This document shows positions 23,304-27,969 of a DNA stretch of 27,969 nucleotides, piece by piece. Numbering within the stretch: position 1 is the first letter of the stretch; each line of letters starts with the position of its first letter. The notes under the pieces were generated by a model. The model saw only the letters and a program-made list of their open reading frames with translations. It had not been told where the DNA came from and did not search any database. The translations under genes were made by a program, and so were the position numbers. The DNA comes from CAYTOJ01 sp964439415 (GTDB taxonomy: Bacteria > Pseudomonadota > Alphaproteobacteria > Rickettsiales > CAZAGG01), in NCBI GenBank assembly GCA_964439415.1, contig CAYTOJ010000007.1:1-27969 (forward strand), in the 5' to 3' direction.

Positions 23304-23485
23304 GAAAAATTACCAGCTTCATTTTCAAAAACCAGGACGGCGTTACCGCTATAGAATACGGCCTGATCGCTGCATTGATTGTTGTGGTTATAATCGGCAC
23401 TTTAAGCGCCACAGCAGGCTCCACGGTTAATATGTGGAACTACGTTAAAACCAGTATGGATAGCAGTGTTCAGAACGCACGATGA
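23300..23485 (+). CDS. flp: Flp/Fap-type pilin (type IVb prepilin)
   Basis: A 61-residue protein with the class III leader of Flp pilins: a short basic leader (MRKITSFIFKNQDG) ending in Gly14, then VTAIEYGLIAALIVVVIIGT. Glu19 is the fifth residue of the mature pilin, as the family requires for prepilin peptidase processing, and Tyr20 follows. The rest of the mature protein is one membrane helix and a short polar tail (TSMDSSVQNAR), normal for Flp. It overlaps lptB upstream and a secreted-protein gene downstream, both by ATGA. None of the tad/cpa assembly genes is in this window, so this is a stand-alone pilin gene expressed with an LPS exporter ATPase. Confidence 0.92.
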   Translation: MRKITSFIFKNQDGVTAIEYGLIAALIVVVIIGTLSATAGSTVNMWNYVKTSMDSSVQNAR

Positions 23486-24021
23486 GAATCTTCTCAATAG
23501 CTTTACTGATTTTATGCTTCTGGCCGCTACCTGACTTACAGGCGGCGAAACTTACACAAATAACCGGGGATAATGGAGTCATTGTAGGGCTGGCCGCCGC
23601 CGCTGCCAACACTGCCCTTGATAAATCATCCAATATATTAAAGAGAGAAGCCGCAAAGCGCTACGGGCTGGACTATCACCAGGCGAATCTGAATTATGAC
23701 GAAAAGGCCGATCAAGTTGTCTTAAGCGGTTATTTCAGCGAAAAAGGGCGCGCATTTGGCAAGGCGGATTGTCATAATCTTATGAGCGAACTGAAAAGGG
23801 AAATCGATAAATCCCTGACTCATAAAAAGCATATAAACGAGGTATATACGGCCTATCAGCTACTAAGCGGAGGAAAGTCAACAAAATCCCCCCAGCAGTT
23901 GGCAGGCGAAGTACGGAGTAGAATGGTCATAAAGGCCAGAATTGAGAACCCTAATGGAGTCAATAAGATATGTCGTGCTAATTTGGCAGGAACCCAAGGC
24001 GCATCATTATCCACTTATTAA
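23482..24021 (+). CDS. Secreted hypothetical protein coupled to the pilin gene
   Basis: A 179-residue protein with a clear signal peptide (RIFSIALLILCFWPLPDLQA, cut likely after QAA), no lipobox, and a mature part I do not recognise. The mature protein has an Ala-rich helix (GVIVGLAAAAANTALDK), a charged middle with probable beta strands (QVVLSGYFSEKGRAFGK), and two cysteines (KADCHN and NKICRAN) that could form a disulfide. Its ATG overlaps the flp stop, so it is expressed with the pilin. A role in the periplasm or in pilus function would fit the context but is only an inference. No terminator is seen after it. Confidence 0.72.
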   Translation: MRIFSIALLILCFWPLPDLQAAKLTQITGDNGVIVGLAAAAANTALDKSSNILKREAAKRYGLDYHQANLNYDEKADQVVLSGYFSEKGRAFGKADCHNLMSELKREIDKSLTHKKHINEVYTAYQLLSGGKSTKSPQQLAGEVRSRMVIKARIENPNGVNKICRANLAGTQGASLSTY

Positions 24022-24161
24022 GTGTGTATTAAGTGTTCCAGCGTGTAATTTAGCAACAGCAGTTATTATTTATAATTAAACCTTAGATAATTAATTGATA
24101 TTTCATTATTTGCACTTAATTTCCATATATATCTAATTCAACGCGCTTTTGGAGGTTTTAT
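24022..24161. promoter_or_regulatory. AT-rich intergenic region upstream of the OmpA-like gene
   Basis: This 140-bp stretch is strikingly AT-rich and holds no open frame of note. It ends in a strong Shine-Dalgarno (TTGGAGGTT, 24149-24157) six bases before the ATG of the OmpA-like gene. It most likely carries that gene's own promoter; I cannot place the -35 and -10 boxes with confidence. Confidence 0.5.
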
Positions 24162-24734
24162 ATGCGTTCACATCATAGGCTGGCGCTTGCAGCAGTTGCG
24201 ATTTTCGCAGTGGCTAACGGCTCACCTGCTCATGCCGATTCTCACTTTAAAAAAGTTGTCCGTGACACCAACGGTCATGTGGTGAAAAATACTTTTAATA
24301 ACTGTGTGCTGACTAACTGGAGCAGCAATGCTGATGAATGCGCCGGGCAAGTAGCACCGGATGGTTTATCGCTGGAGGATCGCACCATTTATTTCGGTTT
24401 CAATAAATCCAACCTTACCCCGGAATCTGTTATAAAGCTTGAGAGGCTCTCCAGCATTATCAAGAATTCCAAACGGGTAGTGAAGGCCAATATATATGGA
24501 TACGCGGATAAAATCGGCAATGCCGGATACAATCAGCGCCTGTCACTCAAACGCGCCAATAACGTAAAGAACTATCTGGCAAAACAAGGCCTGCAAACAG
24601 GCGTAGTTGACCTGCGCGGCTTTGGTGAGGATCGCCCGGTAGCAAAATGTGACGCTATCAAACAGCGCAAACCATTGATTGACTGCCTGGCTCCAAACCG
24701 CAGGGTTGAAATTGAGCTTGAATATCAGAAATAA
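24162..24734 (+). CDS. OmpA-family peptidoglycan-binding outer-membrane protein
   Basis: A 190-residue protein with a signal peptide (HHRLALAAVAIFAVANGSPA, cut near AHA-DS), a short 65-residue linker with two cysteines (NNCVLTNW; DECAG), and a C-terminal OmpA domain. Domain motifs are RTIYFGFNKSNLTPES, then IYGYADKIGNAGYNQRLSLK with the Asp and the Arg of SLKRANNVKNYL that contact meso-diaminopimelate, then RGFGEDRPVA and APNRRVEIELEYQK. There is no beta barrel, so it resembles small Pal-like or MotB-like peptidoglycan binders, but lacks a lipid anchor. It has a strong ribosome-binding site and is followed by a strong terminator, so it is probably an abundant single-gene transcript. Confidence 0.9.
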   Translation: MRSHHRLALAAVAIFAVANGSPAHADSHFKKVVRDTNGHVVKNTFNNCVLTNWSSNADECAGQVAPDGLSLEDRTIYFGFNKSNLTPESVIKLERLSSIIKNSKRVVKANIYGYADKIGNAGYNQRLSLKRANNVKNYLAKQGLQTGVVDLRGFGEDRPVAKCDAIKQRKPLIDCLAPNRRVEIELEYQK

Positions 24735-24750
24735 CCAACGATAAAATCTT

Positions 24751-24778
24751 AAAAGCCCACCTTAAGGTGGGCTTTTTT
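24751..24778 (+). terminator. Intrinsic terminator after the OmpA-like gene
   Basis: A perfect GC-rich stem, AGCCCACC and GGTGGGCT around TTAA, flanked by A and T runs and followed by TTTTTTGTTT. It is 17 bases after the OmpA-like stop codon and, because of the A run on the other side, may act in both directions. The same sequence appears again at 24906-24933 beyond the N gap, but that copy looks like an assembly duplicate. Confidence 0.93.
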
Positions 24779-24782
24779 GTTT

Positions 24783-24882
24783 NNNNNNNNNNNNNNNNNN
24801 NNNNNNNNNNNNNNNNNNNNNNNNNNNNNNNNNNNNNNNNNNNNNNNNNNNNNNNNNNNNNNNNNNNNNNNNNNNNNNNNNN
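24783..24882. other. Scaffold gap (100 N), probably spurious
   Basis: Exactly 100 N. The 55 bases to its left (24728-24782) are identical to the 55 bases to its right (24883-24937), including the end of the OmpA-like gene and the terminator. This is what is left when a scaffolder places N between two contigs that actually overlap by one k-mer of 55. The true sequence is probably continuous, with one copy. Confidence 0.93.
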
Positions 24883-24956
24883 GAAATAACCAACGATAAA
24901 ATCTTAAAAGCCCACCTTAAGGTGGGCTTTTTTGTTTGTCAGACTTATTCAAATAT

Positions 24957-25898
24957 ATGAATTTACGAGAAATCGCCGCAGCAGTTATCCGCAGTGAAGT
25001 TGAAGGGCTGGAGGCAATGCTGCCGCATTTAGGCGCTGAGCTTGAAAAAGCGGTTAATACTATACGCGGTATTACTGGCAAAGTAGCCGTCAGCGGCATG
25101 GGTAAATCCGGCCATGTCGGCAGGAAAATAGCGGCTACCCTTGCATCAACCGGCACACCAGCCTTTTTTATTCACCCCGGTGAAGCCAGCCACGGCGATT
25201 TAGGTATGATAGCCTCAGGTGATGCTTTGTTATTATTATCAAATTCCGGCGAAACCTCTGAGCTGAAAGCACTGATAGAGTATAGCAGACGCTCCTCAAT
25301 CCCACTGATTGCAATGGTACGGCGCAGAACTTCGGCTCTGGTGGATGCGGCTGATGTAGCGTTGATTCTACCGGAAACACCGGAAGCACTTATGGCCGGG
25401 GCGCCTTCAACATCAACCACTATGATGATGGCTCTGGGGGATGTTCTGGCCGCCTGCCTGATGCACATTCATGGTTTCAGCGAAGCTGATTTCGGCGAGT
25501 TTCATCCCGGTGGCAATCTCGGGCGCAAATTCACCAAAGTAGTTGATATCATGCGCAAGGGTGGTGACCTGCCATTAGTACACGCAGATACTTTAATGGC
25601 TGAGGTAATCCCGCTTATAACGGCAAAAAGCCTGGGCTGCGCTATTGTAGTATCACTTAAAGGTAATTTACTTGGCATTATTACGGATGGTGATTTGCGG
25701 CGGCATTTATCCTCGTATAATCCGCTCAGTAAAGCGGCGGATTTCATGACCTTGAACCCCTCCTCCATCCGCCCTAATGCACTAGTTAGCGAAGCAGTAG
25801 CCAGAATGAGCGAGAAGAAAATCACCAGCCTGCTGGTTCTGGATGGTAGTAGACCAATCGGCCTGGTGCATCTGCACGATGCACTGAAAATAATATGA
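24957..25898 (+). CDS. kdsD: Arabinose-5-phosphate isomerase (KDO pathway)
   Basis: Converts ribulose 5-phosphate to arabinose 5-phosphate, the first step of KDO synthesis for LPS. The 313-residue protein has a SIS domain (GKVAVSGMGKSGHVGRKIAA; FFIHPGEASHGDLGMIA; LSNSGETSELKAL; APSTSTTMMMALGD), the linker FGEFHPGGNLGRKF, and two CBS domains (VVDIMRKGGDLPLV onward and ADFMTLNPSSIRPN onward). ATG 24957 is chosen over TTG 24936, which lies in the T-run of the preceding terminator. No clear Shine-Dalgarno is seen. It has no partner lptC or kdsC here, and leuC follows after 69 bases on the same strand. Confidence 0.95.
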   Translation: MNLREIAAAVIRSEVEGLEAMLPHLGAELEKAVNTIRGITGKVAVSGMGKSGHVGRKIAATLASTGTPAFFIHPGEASHGDLGMIASGDALLLLSNSGETSELKALIEYSRRSSIPLIAMVRRRTSALVDAADVALILPETPEALMAGAPSTSTTMMMALGDVLAACLMHIHGFSEADFGEFHPGGNLGRKFTKVVDIMRKGGDLPLVHADTLMAEVIPLITAKSLGCAIVVSLKGNLLGIITDGDLRRHLSSYNPLSKAADFMTLNPSSIRPNALVSEAVARMSEKKITSLLVLDGSRPIGLVHLHDALKII

Positions 25899-25915
25899 TT
25901 GTTGATATAATTCTG

Positions 25916-25945
25916 TTGGCTTGATGCTTGCGCATGTTTTAGAAT
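25916..25945 (+). promoter_or_regulatory. Possible sigma-70-like promoter for leuC
   Basis: TTGGCT (25916-25921) and TAGAAT (25940-25945) are separated by 18 bases and end 22 bases before the leuC ATG. The match to consensus is partial, so this is a suggestion only. Confidence 0.3.
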
Positions 25946-25967
25946 CGGTAAAAAGCAAGAATGAGTA

Positions 25968-27368
25968 ATGGCAAGTACAATTTACGATAAGATATTCGCA
26001 AACCACCTGGTGCATGAAGATGCAAACGGCACATGTATATTATATGTTGACCGTCACCTGGTGCATGAAGTCACTAGCCCCCAGGCGTTTGAGGGCTTGC
26101 GGGCATCCGGGCGGAAAGTCCGCAGACCATCTGCCACACTGGCGGTAGCTGACCATAACGTGCCCACAAAAAACCGGGCGCAAGGCATAGCGGACGAAAC
26201 TGCGCGCATACAGGTGCAGACGCTGGAAGATAACTGCCGTGAAAATGGCATAACATATTTTAAGCTGGACGATGAACGCCAGGGCATAGTGCATATAGTA
26301 GGCCCTGAACAGGGCTTCACGCAGCCTGGCATGACCATAGTCTGCGGCGATAGCCACACCAGCACGCACGGTGCTTTCGGAGCACTCGCTTTTGGCATCG
26401 GCACTTCAGAGGTTGAGCATGTGCTTGCCACGCAGACGCTCATCCAGAAGCGCTCAAAAAATATGCTGCTTGAGGTAAGTGGCACTCTAGGCAAAGGGGT
26501 GGGCGCTAAGGATGTTATCCTGGCCGCCATAGGCAGAATAGGCACGGCAGGCGGAACCGGATACGTGATAGAATACGCGGGTAATATTATACGCGAGCTA
26601 TCCATGGAAGCGCGGATGACTATCTGTAACATGTCCATTGAGGCAGGGGCGAGAGCGGGGCTTATATCGCCGGATGAGAAAACAGTACAATACCTCAAAG
26701 GCCGCACCTATGCCCCAAAAGGCAGTGATTTTGACAAAGCTGCTGAGTACTGGCTAAAGCTCGCCAGTGATAAGGGCGCGCATTTCGATAAAACTATCAG
26801 CCTGGATGCAAGCGCTATAGAGCCATATATCACCTGGGGAACCAGCCCGGAGGATGCCCTGCCCATCAGCGCAAACGTTCCATCATCAAAGGATGCCCGT
26901 GATGAAGGAAAGCAGAAAGCTGTCGAGCGATCGCTTGAGTATATGGGGCTTAAATCCGGTATGCCACTTACGGAAGTAGTGGTGGATAAAGTTTTCATAG
27001 GCTCCTGCACCAATGGCCGTATCGAGGATCTGCGGGAAGCCGCGTCAGTAATCCGGGGCAGAAAAGTAGCGTCCAATATAAAGCTGGCTATGATAGTGCC
27101 AGGCTCAGGATTGGTTAAGAATCAAGCCGAGCAGGAAGGGCTGCATGAGATATTCACCAGTGCCGGGTTTGAATGGCGCGAGCCTGGCTGTTCAATGTGC
27201 CTGGCTATGAATGCCGACCGCCTGGAGCCGGGGGAGCGCTGCGCTTCAACCTCCAACCGCAATTTTGAAGGCAGGCAAGGCAGGGGTGGCCGCACTCACC
27301 TGATGAGCCCAGCCATGGCCGCCGCCGCCGCCATCACCGGCAAACTGGCCGATGTACGGAAGTTATAA
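25968..27368 (+). CDS. leuC: 3-isopropylmalate dehydratase large subunit
   Basis: With LeuD it isomerises 2- to 3-isopropylmalate in leucine synthesis, using a 4Fe-4S cluster. The 466-residue protein is full length and shows the aconitase-family motifs: DRHLVHEVTSPQAFEGLR, VADHNVPT, the long VCGDSHTSTHGAFGALAFGI, GTSEVEHVLATQT and the ending FEGRQGRGGRTHLMSPAMAA. The cluster cysteines are Cys347 (GSCTNGRIEDLR), Cys408 and Cys411 (EPGCSMCLAMNADR), matching the E. coli numbering almost exactly. The usual partner leuD does not follow; the next gene is an antitoxin. An amino-acid pathway gene like this argues against a highly reduced obligate intracellular lifestyle. Confidence 0.97.
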   Translation: MASTIYDKIFANHLVHEDANGTCILYVDRHLVHEVTSPQAFEGLRASGRKVRRPSATLAVADHNVPTKNRAQGIADETARIQVQTLEDNCRENGITYFKLDDERQGIVHIVGPEQGFTQPGMTIVCGDSHTSTHGAFGALAFGIGTSEVEHVLATQTLIQKRSKNMLLEVSGTLGKGVGAKDVILAAIGRIGTAGGTGYVIEYAGNIIRELSMEARMTICNMSIEAGARAGLISPDEKTVQYLKGRTYAPKGSDFDKAAEYWLKLASDKGAHFDKTISLDASAIEPYITWGTSPEDALPISANVPSSKDARDEGKQKAVERSLEYMGLKSGMPLTEVVVDKVFIGSCTNGRIEDLREAASVIRGRKVASNIKLAMIVPGSGLVKNQAEQEGLHEIFTSAGFEWREPGCSMCLAMNADRLEPGERCASTSNRNFEGRQGRGGRTHLMSPAMAAAAAITGKLADVRKL

Positions 27369-27434
27369 TATAATGCCGGGAATTAGACTAGCCTTTCATT
27401 AGGTGCTATACTCTGAACATCTGATATTCATAGT

Positions 27435-27719
27435 ATGTACATGAAAGCCATAACAACTGTTCAGACTAATCGTATAGGCAAGCGTGGGACTTGGGTGGTT
27501 CCTGCTCATTTGCGCCATCTCTATGGGCTGGAAGAAGGCGCGCTGGTTATTGCTGAACCACGCCCTGACGGTATCCTGCTTAAGCCTGCTGCTGCTTCAA
27601 CTACCCTCCCTGACTTTTCCGTTCAGGGTAGCGCATGGCGGGATTGGTTTTCCCTCATGGGCGAGATTAAAGCATCGCCTGATGAAATCAGCGAAGCAAG
27701 AACGCAAGGAAAGCGCTGA
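27435..27719 (+). CDS. AbrB/MazE (SpoVT)-type antitoxin
   Basis: A 94-residue protein. Residues 4-52 form a swapped-hairpin AbrB domain (TTVQTNRIGKRGTWVVPAHL, LYGLEEGALVIAEPRPDG, ILLKP) that binds operator DNA as a dimer. The C-terminal part (WRDWFSLMGEIKASPDEISE) is the toxin-binding tail. A second ATG lies two codons in. The stop overlaps the start of a short PIN-domain reading frame (TGATG), so it was one half of a VapBC-type module. As the toxin is broken, this antitoxin may survive as a stand-alone regulator. No ribosome-binding site of note. Confidence 0.82.
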   Translation: MYMKAITTVQTNRIGKRGTWVVPAHLRHLYGLEEGALVIAEPRPDGILLKPAAASTTLPDFSVQGSAWRDWFSLMGEIKASPDEISEARTQGKR

Positions 27720-27796
27720 TGCTGGTAGTGGATTGCTCTGTGCTCATGGCATGGGTTATGCCAATGCTGCACAAGCTATCATCTGTATGCCATTAG
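27719..27796 (+). pseudogene. Truncated VapC-type PIN-domain toxin
   Basis: The reading frame coupled to the antitoxin gives MLVVDCSVLMAWVMP, the typical PIN-domain N-terminus with its first catalytic Asp, as in VapC ribonucleases. After this the sequence departs from the family and stops after 25 codons; a full VapC has about 130. The following 40 bases have no long frame and then run into an inverted repeat, so most of the toxin is deleted or replaced. A frameshift at about 27764 is possible, since another frame continues with a few plausible residues before it too stops. Confidence 0.7.
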
Positions 27797-27836
27797 CCTG
27801 ATGGGTAGTATCAGTATCGTAACTGCCCAGGTGTTG

Positions 27837-27968
27837 GTACTGCCTCTCGGCTTCCCCCACCGCCTGCGGGGGGGGGCTAGGGGGGGGAACCTTTCTTCTT
27901 CCGGTAGTACCACACATTCCCCCCCCTTAATCCCCCTTTGCCTGCGGTGGGGGAGACAAGCAATGTAC
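27837..27968. repeat. G/C-run inverted repeat with GTAC tips
   Basis: A long imperfect palindrome. The outer arms pair perfectly over TCCCCCACCGC (27853-27863) and GCGGTGGGGGA (27944-27954). The inner arms pair GGGGGGGGAA (27880-27889) with TTCCCCCCCC (27917-27926). Between them G runs of nine and C runs of five are offset by a few bases. The tips at 27837-27840 and 27965-27968 are both GTAC. The central loop is pyrimidine-rich. It directly follows the broken vapC and may have replaced its 3' part. The G runs could fold as a quadruplex. Confidence 0.75.
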
Positions 27969-27969
27969 A

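Noticed and set aside
24906..24933. Second terminator upstream of kdsD
   Set aside because: Identical to the first copy as part of a 55-bp duplicate at the N gap, most likely an assembly artefact.
26003..26072. Short direct repeat CACCTGGTGCATGAAG inside leuC
   Set aside because: It encodes the two related HLVHE segments that are conserved across the LeuC family, so it is coding, not a mobile element.
26054..26707. 217-codon minus-strand frame opposite leuC
   Set aside because: Antisense to highly conserved LeuC motifs, Ser/Pro-rich composition typical of a shadow frame.
1..27969. tRNA or rRNA genes
   Set aside because: I examined the intergenic stretches and saw no cloverleaf with a T-loop GTTCGA-type motif and CCA-compatible acceptor, nor rRNA-like sequence.

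Overview
The window (about 28 kb, moderate GC, dense in genes) reads as a draft or metagenome-derived chromosome fragment of an alphaproteobacterium. The basis is an RcGTA-type (gene transfer agent) set of head-tail and tail genes, an Fe-S type purF with cvpA, hflK-hflC, sucC, LPS genes (lptB, kdsD), a Flp-type pilin, leuC, and many palindromic intergenic repeats of the kind seen in Rickettsiales-like genomes. Leucine, purine, folate and LPS genes argue against an extremely reduced endosymbiont. The order cannot be fixed from this sequence alone. Two runs of 100 N mark scaffold joins.

Layout. (1) Positions 1-8605 hold a remnant GTA/phage tail block on the minus strand, in the order g6, g7, g8, g9, a short gene in the g11 slot, g12, g13. 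It is broken up by plus-strand genes (two envelope-type proteins, one unknown, one orphan ParD-like antitoxin), by a same-strand cassette of three unknown genes, by two copies of a three-hairpin repeat and by a different 146-bp palindromic element. Capsid/portal genes and g10, g14 and g15 are absent. The left edge carries the 3' end of a TraX-like membrane protein. (2) Positions 8698-12107 are a minus-strand run: cvpA, purF, 5-formyl-THF cyclo-ligase (apparently with a non-AUG start) and a YmdB-type phosphodiesterase. (3) Positions 12182-13682 hold sucC, without sucD, bracketed by two more copies of the three-hairpin repeat. (4) Positions 13740-17233 hold a sensor histidine kinase and hflKC. 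(5) Positions 17460-20255 hold a 931-residue protein with a pyruvate-carboxylase-type carboxyltransferase core and a long C-terminal extension of unknown role. (6) Positions 20271-22433 hold pabC and pabB, with pabB cut by an N gap. (7) Positions 22533-24776 hold lptB, a Flp pilin and a secreted protein joined by ATGA overlaps, then an OmpA-like protein with a strong terminator. (8) Positions 24957-27368 hold kdsD and leuC. (9) The right end has an AbrB/MazE-like antitoxin, a broken vapC and a G/C-run inverted repeat.

Two themes stand out. First, many genes lack their usual operon partners here (sucC/sucD, leuC/leuD, lptB/lptCA, antitoxin/toxin, the GTA genes). Second, a composite repeat of about 140 bp with three hairpins occurs four times, as two pairs, each pair bracketing exactly one gene (the g11-slot gene and sucC). 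Its stems show compensatory changes. It is the best candidate here for something undescribed.
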